This document shows, in pieces, positions 52,344 to 60,632 of a DNA stretch of 64,000 bases. Below the pieces are notes generated by a model. The model did not search any database. It was given only the letters and a program-made list of their open reading frames with translations, and was not told the DNA's origin. Source of the stretch: JBFMFR01 sp040752025 (lineage in GTDB: Bacteria; Chloroflexota; Anaerolineae; Anaerolineales; UBA4823); contig JBFMFR010000009.1 of assembly GCA_040752025.1 (NCBI GenBank), forward strand, positions 76,884 through 140,883, in the 5' to 3' direction. Within the stretch, counting starts at the first letter, position 1, and each line of letters opens with the position of its first letter. The position numbers and the translations under genes are program-made.

Positions 52344-54104
52344 ATGGCCGTCTACCTCACTGTGTTCAGCATCGCATTACCCTGGGTCGGCGCTTTGTGT
52401 GTCTGGCTCGCAGGAGACCGCCATCCAAAAGCCCAGCATACACTGGCCACGGTCTTTTCGGTTGCCGCCGGCGTTGTCGCTTTGTGCCTGCTGCCCTTCG
52501 CTACCCAGGAGACGGTCATCCGTCTTCCCCTGGGCAGCTTTTTCGGAGAACTGACTTTCGTGCCCGATGGCATGGGCGTTTTCCTGGCCGCGGTTGCAAC
52601 CAGCATTGGCAGCCTGGCAGTCATCTTCTCGATCGACTACATGCACGGCGAAGCCCAACTAGGGCGCTACTATTTCCTGGTGTTGTTTTTCATTGGAGCC
52701 ATGGCCGGCCTCGCCCTGACAGGCAGCTTCTTATTCCTATTTGTATTCTGGGAGATCACCGCCCTGTGTTCCTATGCTTTGATTTCCTTCTATAATGACG
52801 ATCCGAAAGCCGTCGCCGGCGGCATCAAAGCCTTGATCATGACCCAGGTAGGCGGGGTCGGCTTGCTGGCTGGCGCGCTGATCGCTTACACCAACCTCGG
52901 CACCTTCGAGATCCGCTCCTTCCTGGAGCAGTCGGGCTCCTTACCCACGCCGCTCCTGAGCCTGCTGGCCTACGGCTTCTTGATCGCCGCTGCGGCCAAG
53001 TCCGCCCAGGTTCCTTTCCAGACCTGGCTTCCCGATGCCATGGAAGCTCCCACTCCCGTCAGCGCCTTGATCCACGCCGCCACCATGGTCAATGCTGGGG
53101 TGTACCTGCTGGCGCGCTTCTTCCCCGCTTTCCAGGCTGTCCCTGACTGGCGCACAGCCGTGATCGTCGTTGGCAGCCTGTCTGCGCTGCTGGCAGCCAT
53201 CATGGCCATGCTGGCCGATGATTTAAAGCGCGTCCTGGCCTATTCCACCGTCAGCCAATTGGGTTACATGGTTTATGCCGTTGGCGCCGGCGGCATCTTC
53301 GCCAGCCAGTTCCACCTCTTCAGCCACGCCATCTTCAAGGCCCTACTCTTCTTGGGCGCTGGCGCAGTGATCCACGCCGTCGGCACGCGTGACATGCGCC
53401 AGATGGGCCAGGAACGCGTCCGTATGCCCTTCGTGCGCCTCGCTTTCATCACCGGATCGTTAGCCCTGGCGGGTTTGCCCCTACTCAATGGCTTCTGGAG
53501 CAAAGAGCTGATCCTGGAGGCAGGCCTGGAAGCCGGCCCTTCCTGGGCGTACATCCTCATGCTCCTGGTAGCAGGCCTGACTGCCTTCTACACACTTCGT
53601 ATGGTATGGATGGTTTTCTTCGCCCCACCTCGCTCGCCAGAAGCACAGCCAGTTCACACGCATGATGCCCCTGCCGCCATGCGCATTTCCCTGGCATTGC
53701 TCGCCCTGGGCAGCCTGGCCTCCTGGATTTTCGCAGGCGCCTTCAGCCGCATGCTCGCATCCACGCTGCCCTTCAACCGTCTTCACGCAGAAAGCACCGG
53801 CCAGTACGCCCTAGCGATCCTGTCGGCTCCAGCCACCTGGCTAGTCCTCGCCGTCATTGCCCTGGGCCTGGCCGCCTGGCTCTGGCGCGCTCGCCTAGCC
53901 TGGATCGGCTGGCTGTTCACCCCACTCCGCTTCGCCGCCCGTCGAAGCTTTGGTTTCGAATGGCTCAACCGGCGCATCGTAGAAGCCACCCAAAACGCAG
54001 CCGCCTCCCTGAGCATCCTACAAACTGGGCAACTTAACTGGAATGTTGTTGGCATCCTGTGCGGGCTCATCTTCGTCCTGGCCTGGCTGGCCTGGGGAAT
54101 GTAA
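52344..54104 (+). CDS. Hydrogenase antiporter-like subunit, NuoL/MrpA family
   Basis: A 586-residue membrane protein with about 14-16 helices. The proton-conducting core has the conserved residues: FWEITALCSYALI (Glu of helix 5), KAVAGGIKALIMTQVGG (Lys of helix 7), KSAQVPFQTWLPDAMEAPTPVSALIHAATMV, and a central Lys in LKRVLAYSTVSQLGYMVYA. A C-terminal stretch after about 440 is less conserved. It should move ions across the membrane, driven by electron flow from the hydrogenase module. Similar to HyfB/HycC and MbhH. It sits between the NuoK-like and NuoN-like genes. Confidence 0.93.
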   Translation: MAVYLTVFSIALPWVGALCVWLAGDRHPKAQHTLATVFSVAAGVVALCLLPFATQETVIRLPLGSFFGELTFVPDGMGVFLAAVATSIGSLAVIFSIDYMHGEAQLGRYYFLVLFFIGAMAGLALTGSFLFLFVFWEITALCSYALISFYNDDPKAVAGGIKALIMTQVGGVGLLAGALIAYTNLGTFEIRSFLEQSGSLPTPLLSLLAYGFLIAAAAKSAQVPFQTWLPDAMEAPTPVSALIHAATMVNAGVYLLARFFPAFQAVPDWRTAVIVVGSLSALLAAIMAMLADDLKRVLAYSTVSQLGYMVYAVGAGGIFASQFHLFSHAIFKALLFLGAGAVIHAVGTRDMRQMGQERVRMPFVRLAFITGSLALAGLPLLNGFWSKELILEAGLEAGPSWAYILMLLVAGLTAFYTLRMVWMVFFAPPRSPEAQPVHTHDAPAAMRISLALLALGSLASWIFAGAFSRMLASTLPFNRLHAESTGQYALAILSAPATWLVLAVIALGLAAWLWRARLAWIGWLFTPLRFAARRSFGFEWLNRRIVEATQNAAASLSILQTGQLNWNVVGILCGLIFVLAWLAWGM

Positions 54105-54115
54105 AGGGAAAAGCT

Positions 54116-55675
54116 ATGCAGCTTCACTTAACCAATCCATTGTTCTGGCTCATCGCCACGCCCTTGATCGCCTCGCCGCTGATCTATCTGATCGGGCGGA
54201 TCGGCCAGATGCGCCAGGTGCGCTTCCTACAAGCTTCGCCGCGCTGGCTGGCTTTCCTGATCCTGGTCGTTGACTGGGTCTTCCTGATCGCCCTCATCAG
54301 CCGGGTGATCCGCAGCGGTCCGGTTTCTGACCAGGTTGAATCGATCCTCATGCAAGTCGATGGACTAAGCCTTTTACTAGCGACCGTTGTGCTCGGGCTG
54401 GGCTCTTTGGTTGCCTTATTTTCCGGCGCTTACATGTCCGGGGAAATCGGCGAAGAGAAATACTACGCCATGCTGGTTGCCATGATCGGCGTTATGCTCG
54501 GCTTAGGCTGCGCTGGCGACCTGTTCAACCTGTGGGTCTGGTTCGAAGCCATGGCTGTATCCTCCTACCTGCTGGTGATGTTCTACCGTGAACAGCCCGC
54601 CTCCCTCGAAGCCGGCGTTAAATACGTTGTTCAAAGCGCCACCGGCTCTGTGCTCATCTTGCTGGGCATCGCCCTGGTGCTCGCCAAAACCGGAACCATG
54701 CGCCTGGATCAAATCTTTACCGCTGTCCAGCCTTCCCCTGCTATCCTCGCCGCTGGCGCCCTGTTCATCGTCGGCTTCGGCGTCAAAACCGCCCTGGTGC
54801 CCATGCACACCTGGCTGCCCGACGCTCACACCCAGGCCCCCAGCGGGATCAGCGCCATGCTCTCCGGCGTCGTCATCGAAGCTGGCCTGGTCGCCATGCT
54901 GCGCTCCCTGGGAGCACTGTCGGGGGCCTGGCAGGCTTCGAGCACACCTGGCGCCACCTGGAGCGGCCTGTTCATCGCCCTGGGCGCCTTGAACATGCTC
55001 GTCGGCAACCTGATGGCCTTGCGCCAAAAACAGGTCAAGCGCATTCTGGCGTACTCCAGCCTCAGCCACATAGGCTACATCCTCTTCGGCATTGGCGTCG
55101 CCCTCTATAGTGGCCAGCTTGTCGGGGCGCAAGGTGGGATGTTCCACCTGCTCAACCACGGCCTGATGAAGGGGCTCGCCTTTCTGGCCGCTGGCGCTTT
55201 GCTCTACGGCATCAACCACTTCGCCACCCAATCCGAAACCCAGGTCGATAGCCAGCATGCAACTCTCACCGTTGCTGACCTGGATGGAGCCGCCCAGCGC
55301 TACCCATGGGTAGCTTTGACCCTCAGCCTGGCGCTGCTTGGCCTGGGCGGGCTGCCTCCCCTGGCTGGCTTTATGTCCAAATGGCAGATCTTTGTGGCTG
55401 GCTTCGCCACCCACAACTTCTGGATCGCCGCCCTGGTCATCTTCGCTGCCCTGAACAGCGTGCTCTCCCTGGGTTACTACGCCCCTCTGGTCAATGCCGT
55501 ATATCGCAAGCAGCCTTCGCCCGGCGTGCAGCACGGCGCCCCCATCCCGCTGAGCATGTCCGTTCCGCTGGCGATCCTGGCCCTAGCGATCATCCTCCTG
55601 GGCTTCTGGCCCGGTTTGATCCAGTGGCTCACCGCTCCGGCCGGCTCAGCCCTGCTGGCGGCTTTTGGCAGTTGA
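54116..55675 (+). CDS. Hydrogenase antiporter-like subunit, NuoN/MrpD family
   Basis: A 519-residue membrane protein with about 14 helices, second ion-moving subunit. Family blocks are NLWVWFEAMAVSSYLLVMF (Glu of helix 5), KYVVQSATGSVLILLGIAL, KTALVPMHTWLPDAHTQAPSGISAML and KQVKRILAYSSLSHIGYIL with central Lys. ATG 54116 is used because it follows AAGGGAAAAG and gives a membrane start; 54059 lies inside the previous gene. With the NuoL-like subunit this gives two ion paths per complex. Confidence 0.93.
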   Translation: MQLHLTNPLFWLIATPLIASPLIYLIGRIGQMRQVRFLQASPRWLAFLILVVDWVFLIALISRVIRSGPVSDQVESILMQVDGLSLLLATVVLGLGSLVALFSGAYMSGEIGEEKYYAMLVAMIGVMLGLGCAGDLFNLWVWFEAMAVSSYLLVMFYREQPASLEAGVKYVVQSATGSVLILLGIALVLAKTGTMRLDQIFTAVQPSPAILAAGALFIVGFGVKTALVPMHTWLPDAHTQAPSGISAMLSGVVIEAGLVAMLRSLGALSGAWQASSTPGATWSGLFIALGALNMLVGNLMALRQKQVKRILAYSSLSHIGYILFGIGVALYSGQLVGAQGGMFHLLNHGLMKGLAFLAAGALLYGINHFATQSETQVDSQHATLTVADLDGAAQRYPWVALTLSLALLGLGGLPPLAGFMSKWQIFVAGFATHNFWIAALVIFAALNSVLSLGYYAPLVNAVYRKQPSPGVQHGAPIPLSMSVPLAILALAIILLGFWPGLIQWLTAPAGSALLAAFGS

Positions 55676-55692
55676 ATTGCAAAGAGGTATCT

Positions 55693-56004
55693 ATGAATAC
55701 TCTGCTCTCTCCACCCTTAGCCTTCCTGGTCAACCTGGCCATCGCCGGTCTTCTGTTCTTCTTCGGCAGCATCCTCGCCGGGCCTGAAAAGCCTTCCGAG
55801 ATCAAATCCAGCATCTACTCCAGCGGTGAGGCCCACCCTACCTCCACCGGCGCGCCCGGTTACCAGCCCTTCTTCCTCATCGCCCTCTTCTTCGCCATCC
55901 TGCACCTGGGCGTGCTGATGATCGGCACAGGCAGCCTGAGCTGGATGACCGCCGCCTACCTGGCTGGCCTTTTCCTGGCCCTTATCGCCTTGATCTTGGG
56001 ATAA
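55693..56004 (+). CDS. Hydrogenase membrane subunit, NuoA-like
   Basis: A 103-residue protein with three helices (about 8-28, 53-72, 78-100) and the loop PEKPSEIKSSIYSSGEAHP, which fits the NuoA type (E..K...YE.G). AAAGAGG lies upstream of ATG 55693. It lies 17 bases after the NuoN-like stop and 5 bases before the small-subunit gene. NuoA is not a standard part of Ech, so this places the complex near the Nuo-like side of group 4. Confidence 0.82.
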   Translation: MNTLLSPPLAFLVNLAIAGLLFFFGSILAGPEKPSEIKSSIYSSGEAHPTSTGAPGYQPFFLIALFFAILHLGVLMIGTGSLSWMTAAYLAGLFLALIALILG

Positions 56005-56009
56005 CCGGT

Positions 56010-56501
56010 ATGGAATTTCAACTCGAATCAACCTGGCAAAATGTACTCGACCGGATTCGCACCTGGGCCCTGGTTAATTCGCCTTGGGCGATCCACTTCA
56101 ACAGCGGCTCGTGCAACGGCTGCGACATCGAAATCCTCGCCACGCTCACCCCGCGCTACGACCTGGAGCGCTTCGGCGTCAAGCTGCAAGGCAGCCCACG
56201 CCACGCCGACATTCTCATCTGCACCGGCCCGGTCACACGCCAGGCCCGCGAGCGCCTGCTGCGCGTCTACGAACAAATGCCCAACCCCAAGCTGGTTGTG
56301 GCCGTTGGCTCCTGCGCCATCTCCGGCGGTGCCTTTCAGGGCTGCTACAACGTAGTCGGTCACGTCGACGAAGTCCTGCCCGTGGATGCCTACATCCCCG
56401 GCTGCCCGCCCCGCCCCGAAGCCATCATCGACGGCCTGGTGAAACTGCTCGAAAGCCTCAAAAATCCCTCCGGGGCGCAGGCCGCCCCCGCTAAGGAGTA
56501 A
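56010..56501 (+). CDS. [NiFe] hydrogenase small subunit, NuoB/HycG-like
   Basis: A 163-residue iron-sulfur subunit. Cysteines for the proximal [4Fe-4S] cluster are GSCNGCDIE (about 32-40), SCAISG (about 95-100) and PGCPPRPE (about 130-137). It lies next to the large subunit and passes electrons to or from the nickel site. The length and motifs fit group 4 hydrogenases and NuoB alike; the paired large subunit decides for hydrogenase. Ends 2 bases before the next start. Confidence 0.93.
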   Translation: MEFQLESTWQNVLDRIRTWALVNSPWAIHFNSGSCNGCDIEILATLTPRYDLERFGVKLQGSPRHADILICTGPVTRQARERLLRVYEQMPNPKLVVAVGSCAISGGAFQGCYNVVGHVDEVLPVDAYIPGCPPRPEAIIDGLVKLLESLKNPSGAQAAPAKE

Positions 56502-56503
56502 CC

Positions 56504-58177
56504 TTGGAAATCGAAGCTCTCCTGAACACCGCAACCGAAATCGTAACGCCCTGGGCGCAGGAAACTTGCACCCCCGAACCCAATCGCCTGGACGCCGTCC
56601 TGGAAGCCAGCCAGCTTGCCCCCGCAGTCAGCGCCTTGCTGCAAGCTCGCTGGGGCTACCTCTCCGCCATCACCGGCCTGGACCTGGGTCCCGAAGCCGG
56701 CCAACTGGAAGCCCTCTACCACTTCTGCAGCGGCCCAGTCATCCTCACCCTGCGCCTCCGCACCCCGCACCAGGCCCCTGAGATCCCCTCGATCTGCCAG
56801 CTCATCCCCTCCGCCAGCCTCTACGAGCGCGAGCTTAGCGAGATGTTCGGCATCGCCATCACGGATACCCCCGATCCCAGCCGCCTGTTTCTCCCCGACG
56901 ATTGGCCTGCCGGCTCGTACCCGCTGCGCAAAGATTTCATTCCTCCGCAGATGACTCCTGAAGAACGCCGCGCCATCCACACCACTGAGGAGATGCCATC
57001 CCAAGCCGGTCAGACCTTCATCATCCCCATCGGCCCACAGCATCCCGCCCTGAAAGAGCCTGGTCACTTCGAGTTCACCGTGGATGGCGAAGTGGTCATT
57101 GGCGCCAGCGTTCGCCTGGGATATGTGCACCGTGGCCTGGAAAAAGCCTGCGAGGAGCGCAATTGGACCCAATCGCTGTACCTCATGGAGCGCGCCTGCG
57201 GCATCTGCTCCCATACCCACGCTTACGCCTACGTGCTCGGCGTTGAGCGCCTGGCAAACGTAGAAGTCCCTGCCCGCGCCCAGGCCATTCGCGAACTGGT
57301 TGCTGGCCTCGAACGCATCCACAGCCATCTGCTCTGGCTGGGCGTCGCTGCCCATGAAGCCGGCTTCGAAACTCTCTTCATGCTCGCCTGGCGAGACCGG
57401 GAAGTCATCATGGATCTGCTCGAGAACCTCACTGGCAACCGGGTCAACTATTCAGCCAACGTGCTGGGCGGGGTGAAGTTCGATGTCACTGCTGAGCACG
57501 CCGATGCCATCCGCAAGGGCATGGAGTACCTGGAGCAGCGCGCCCTACACTACCTGGATGTCGTCACGCACGACGCGGCTTTCTTGCAGCGCACACGCGG
57601 CGTTGGGATCACTACCGCCGAGCAGGCTGAGCTGCTGGGGCTGGTCGGGCCTACGGCGCGGGCGTCGGGGATCGTGCGCGATATCCGCGTCGAGGCGCCT
57701 TATGGGGCGTACACACACTTCCCGGTCAGCTCGGTGCGCGAGACGGCGGGCGACCTGGAGGCCAAGTTCATCGTGCGCCTCAAGGAGATCGGGGTGAGCT
57801 GCAAGGCCATCCTGACGATTCTGGATAACCTGCCGGCGGGAGAGCTTACTACACGCATGCCGCGGCGCATCCCTGCCGGCGAGACTATCAGCCGGGTGGA
57901 GGCGCCGCGCGGCGAACTGCTGTATTTCATCAAGAGCAACGGCGGCGAGAAACCCGAGCGCATCAAGGCGCGCACGCCGAGCATCTGCAACTTCGCTTCG
58001 GTGCTGCACCTGGTGATCGGGCACCAGCTTGCCGATGTGCCGATGATCCTGGCGGGGATCGACCCGTGCTTTTCGTGCAACGACCGCCTGGTGACCATCC
58101 GCAGGCCGGATCACGCCAGACAGACCTGGGCGTGGGAAGACCTGCGGCGCTACGCAATCGAGTATTACCGACGATGA
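56504..58177 (+). CDS. Group 4 [NiFe] hydrogenase large subunit, NuoCD/HycE-like fusion
   Basis: A 557-residue fusion of a NuoC-like domain (about 1-155) and the catalytic NuoD/HycE-like domain. Both nickel-binding pairs are present: RACGICSHTH (Cys232, Cys235) and DPCFSCNDR (Cys522, Cys525), so it is a true hydrogenase and not complex I. After Arg528 there are 29 residues (ending YAIEYYRR), the tail removed during maturation, as in HycE. Start TTG 56504, with AAGGAG 5 bases upstream. Base use changes abruptly around 57,600 (residue ~366), from C-ending to G-ending codons. Its stop overlaps the NuoH-like start (ATGA). Confidence 0.95.
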   Translation: MEIEALLNTATEIVTPWAQETCTPEPNRLDAVLEASQLAPAVSALLQARWGYLSAITGLDLGPEAGQLEALYHFCSGPVILTLRLRTPHQAPEIPSICQLIPSASLYERELSEMFGIAITDTPDPSRLFLPDDWPAGSYPLRKDFIPPQMTPEERRAIHTTEEMPSQAGQTFIIPIGPQHPALKEPGHFEFTVDGEVVIGASVRLGYVHRGLEKACEERNWTQSLYLMERACGICSHTHAYAYVLGVERLANVEVPARAQAIRELVAGLERIHSHLLWLGVAAHEAGFETLFMLAWRDREVIMDLLENLTGNRVNYSANVLGGVKFDVTAEHADAIRKGMEYLEQRALHYLDVVTHDAAFLQRTRGVGITTAEQAELLGLVGPTARASGIVRDIRVEAPYGAYTHFPVSSVRETAGDLEAKFIVRLKEIGVSCKAILTILDNLPAGELTTRMPRRIPAGETISRVEAPRGELLYFIKSNGGEKPERIKARTPSICNFASVLHLVIGHQLADVPMILAGIDPCFSCNDRLVTIRRPDHARQTWAWEDLRRYAIEYYRR

Positions 58178-59097
58178 ACACACTGCGAGAAATCCTGGCT
58201 TTCCTGATCTTCCCCGGCGGGCTGTTCGTGCTGGCTTTTGGGCTGCTCTACGAGTGGGTGTACCGCAAGCTGGTGGCGCGCCTGCAGAACCGGGTGGGGC
58301 CGCGCTGGTTCCAGCCCTTCGCCGACGTGCTCAAACTGATGAGCAAGGAAGAGGTCCTGCCGCAGGGCGTGGACCGCTTCCTGTTCGTGGCGCTGCCGCT
58401 GTTCGCCCTGGCGGGCGGGCTGACCGCGGTGCTGTACATCCCCATTCTGGGGCTGCGCCCGGCGTACGGCTTCGCCGGCGACCTGGTGGCGACGTTGTAC
58501 CTGCTGAGCCTGCTGACGGTGTGCATGGGGCTGGCCGGGGCCAACTCGCGCGGGCTGTTCTCGGTGATCGGGGCGACGCGGGCTCTGACGCAGGTGTTCT
58601 CTTACGAGGCGCCCTTCCTGCTGTCGCTGCTCGGCCCGGCGATCGTGGCGGACAGTTGGCAGATCAGCCGCATCGCCACTTACGCGGAGACGCACACCTG
58701 GATGCTGGTCACGCAGCCGATCGGCTTCGTGATCGCCCTGATCGGGCTAATGGGCAAGCTGGAGCTGGCGCCCTTCGACGCACCGGAGGCCGAGACCGAG
58801 ATCGTGGCCGGGGCGCTGACCGAGTACAGCGGGCGCGGGCTGGCGATCTTCCGCCTGGGCAAGGCTGTGGAGCTGGTGGCCGGGCTGACCCTGATCGCGG
58901 CGCTGTACCTGGGCGGGGTCAGCAACCCGCTCGATTTCCTGATCAAGACGCTGGGGCTGCTGCTGGTGCTGGCGATCATGCAGGCGATTCTGACCCGCTT
59001 CCGCATCGACCAGGTGGTGCGCTGGTGGCGCTACGGGGCTTTGCTGGCCCTGGTGCAGATGATGATTATGATTGTGACGATCGTGACCCGGGCGTAA
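58174..59097 (+). CDS. Hydrogenase membrane subunit, NuoH/HycD-like
   Basis: A 307-residue membrane protein with eight helices. The family blocks are KLVARLQNRVGPRWFQPFADVLKLMSKEE (cytoplasmic loop after helix 1) and PFDAPEAETEIVAGALTEYSG (helix 5-6 loop), both fully present, which form the quinone- or ion-site in relatives. Start ATG 58174 overlaps the large-subunit stop; an ORF start at 58066 is inside the large subunit. It anchors the soluble module. G-ending codons dominate, unlike the operon's first half. Confidence 0.94.
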   Translation: MNTLREILAFLIFPGGLFVLAFGLLYEWVYRKLVARLQNRVGPRWFQPFADVLKLMSKEEVLPQGVDRFLFVALPLFALAGGLTAVLYIPILGLRPAYGFAGDLVATLYLLSLLTVCMGLAGANSRGLFSVIGATRALTQVFSYEAPFLLSLLGPAIVADSWQISRIATYAETHTWMLVTQPIGFVIALIGLMGKLELAPFDAPEAETEIVAGALTEYSGRGLAIFRLGKAVELVAGLTLIAALYLGGVSNPLDFLIKTLGLLLVLAIMQAILTRFRIDQVVRWWRYGALLALVQMMIMIVTIVTRA

Positions 59098-59112
59098 TTG
59101 GAGGAGCTGACG

Positions 59113-59535
59113 ATGAGATTCGGAACGATGTTGTGGGACGTGCTGGGCTCGCTGCTGCGCAAGCCGGCGACGCGCAAGTACCCCTTCGAACGCAGCAACC
59201 CGCCCGAGCGCCTGCGCGGCAAGCTGACCTGGGACCCGGCCAAGTGCACCGGCTGCGGGCTGTGCGCTAAGGACTGCCCGTCCGAGGCACTGGAGGTGAT
59301 GACGATCGACCGGGCGAGCAAGCGCTTCGTGGTGCGCTATCACGTGGACCGCTGCACGTTTTGCGCGCAGTGCGTGCAGAACTGCCGCTTCAAGTGCATG
59401 GGCATGACGAACAGCGATTGGGAACTGGCGGCCCTGAAGAAGGAGGCTTTCACGATCCATTACGGCAGCGAGGCCGACCTGGAAGCCTTCCTGAAGCAGC
59501 GGGATGCGCAGCCATCTGAAACGCCGGCTGGCTGA
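59113..59535 (+). CDS. Hydrogenase ferredoxin-like subunit with two [4Fe-4S] clusters
   Basis: A 140-residue protein of the NuoI/HycF type. Two binding motifs are visible: CTGCGLCAKDCP (about 43-54) and CTFCAQCVQNCR (about 82-93). The second has Arg where Pro is usual after the last Cys, as seen in several hydrogenase relatives. It links the small subunit with a soluble carrier, most likely ferredoxin. ATG 59113 follows GGAGGAG; a TTG at 59098 would add 5 residues. Its last 32 bases overlap the protease gene. Confidence 0.92.
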   Translation: MRFGTMLWDVLGSLLRKPATRKYPFERSNPPERLRGKLTWDPAKCTGCGLCAKDCPSEALEVMTIDRASKRFVVRYHVDRCTFCAQCVQNCRFKCMGMTNSDWELAALKKEAFTIHYGSEADLEAFLKQRDAQPSETPAG

Positions 59536-60058
59536 GGCGCAGGCCCGCGCCGGGGATCGCCCGGCGCGCCTGGCGATCGTGGGCATCGGCAACGAGCTGG
59601 GCGGCGATGATGCGGCCGGGATGGCCCTGGCGCTGGCCTTGAAGCCGCGCCTGGCGCACCTGGAAGCGGTGCGCGTCTACCCGGCCGGACCGGCCCCGGA
59701 GAGCTTCACCGGCCCGCTGCGGCGCTTCGCACCCGACCTGGCGCTGCTGGTGGACGCGGCGCAGCTCGATCTGCCTCCCGGCGGGCTGGCGTGCCTGGAT
59801 TGGGAGGAGACCAGCGGGCTGAGCGCGTGCACGCACTGCCTGCCGCTGCACGTTTTCTGCGGGTACCTGGCGGCAGAGGTGGGCTGCCGGGTGGCGGTGG
59901 TGGGCATCCAGCCGGGGGTGCTCGGGCTGGGAATGGGTCTGTCGCCAGCGGTGCAGGCGGGGGTGGAGGAGTTGGAGGGGATGCTGGTAGAGGAATTGGG
60001 GAGGGCGAGGCGGCAGGTGGGCGCACGCCGTGCGCCCCTACGAGGCGAATGGGGGTAA
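59504..60058 (+). CDS. Hydrogenase maturation endopeptidase, HycI-like
   Basis: A 184-residue protease that removes the C-terminal tail of the large subunit after nickel insertion. Visible nickel-sensing residues are Glu in GIGNELGGDDAAG (about 28-40), Asp in LLVDAAQLD and His in LPLHVFCGYLA. It overlaps the ferredoxin-like gene by 32 bases and closes the operon. The last 17 residues (RARRQVGARRAPLRGEW) are encoded by the first copy of a tandem repeat, so the natural C terminus was probably replaced. No Hyp genes are in the window. Confidence 0.88.
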   Translation: MRSHLKRRLAEAQARAGDRPARLAIVGIGNELGGDDAAGMALALALKPRLAHLEAVRVYPAGPAPESFTGPLRRFAPDLALLVDAAQLDLPPGGLACLDWEETSGLSACTHCLPLHVFCGYLAAEVGCRVAVVGIQPGVLGLGMGLSPAVQAGVEELEGMLVEELGRARRQVGARRAPLRGEWG

Positions 60059-60199
60059 ATTGGGGGGATGCACTGGAGGAGGGCGAGGCGGGAGGAGGGC
60101 GCAAGCTGTGCGCCCCTACAAGGCGGATGGGGGTAAATTGGGGGGGGATGCACTGGAGGAGGGCGAGGCGGCAGGTGGGCGCACGCCGTGCGCCCCTAC
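59999..60199. repeat. 78-80-bp tandem repeats with a GC-rich palindrome
   Basis: The word GCGCCCCTAC recurs at 60032, 60110 and 60190. Each unit has GATGCACTGGAGGAGG, GGGCGAGGCGG and a hairpin of the form GGGCGCACGCCGTGCGCCC. There are about two and a half copies. The first encodes the end of the protease gene, and the last supplies the stop of the vapC remnant. It resembles mobile REP-like palindromic elements. The 574-base gap 60059-60632 holds this array and the vapBC remnant. Confidence 0.85.
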
Positions 60200-60527
60200 C
60201 GCATGTACCACCTGGCTGTATGCACACAACGCCAAAAAAAGGACAACAATGCTTCCGTATCCTGTTCCTCACCAGGACGCACACCTGCCAGGATTTCGGC
60301 CAAGCTGGCCACAGATATGAGCAACGATTCACCAGACATGAGCGCCCGGCGGATAAAATCAGTAGCCGCGACGTTGTTATGGAAGTGATCGATGAGAATA
60401 AGGGAATCAGCAGAATGCGACCGGATTCATCCACGCTCACCAGAAGTTCTTCGCCTTCATGCAAGCTGAGGCGCAAGGGTTCCGGGATGGTTACTCGATA
60501 ACCTTTCTCGACGCGGGTGCGTAACAT
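60196..60527 (-). pseudogene. vapBC toxin-antitoxin remnant
   Basis: The minus strand starts with ATG 60527 after AAGGAG and encodes an AbrB-type antitoxin domain (MLRTRVEKGYRVTIPEPLRL to GRILLIP, 42 residues, to about 60402). A different frame from about 60408 reads a PIN-domain toxin start (ADSLILIDHFHNN, with the acidic Asp, later SVASLAEILAGVRPGEEQD) for about 70 codons until a TAG at 60196-60198 in the repeat. The antitoxin C terminus and toxin start codon are missing, so an internal deletion joined the two out of frame and the toxin is cut at the repeat. Probably not functional. Confidence 0.72.
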
Positions 60528-60632
60528 AAACAACTCCTTACCTCTAACCAGCGATGGTCTTGAGGCCAGTTGCATTATAACTCGATTCGTGACGAGGTTG
60601 GTGTAAAATTGAGGCGGGCGTAGGAGGTGCAC

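Noticed and set aside
57600..57660. Replication origin at the skew change
   Set aside because: The switch lies inside an intact gene, with no dnaA, DnaA-box cluster or AT-rich region seen; recombination or an assembly join is a simpler reading.
56504..58177. Complex I NuoCD
   Set aside because: Both nickel-binding Cys pairs are intact and a HycI-type protease follows; NuoD lacks these.
58254..59270. 338-residue plus-strand frame overlapping the NuoH-like gene
   Set aside because: Arg/Gly/Ala-rich shadow created by GC-rich codons; the NuoH motifs are in the other frame.
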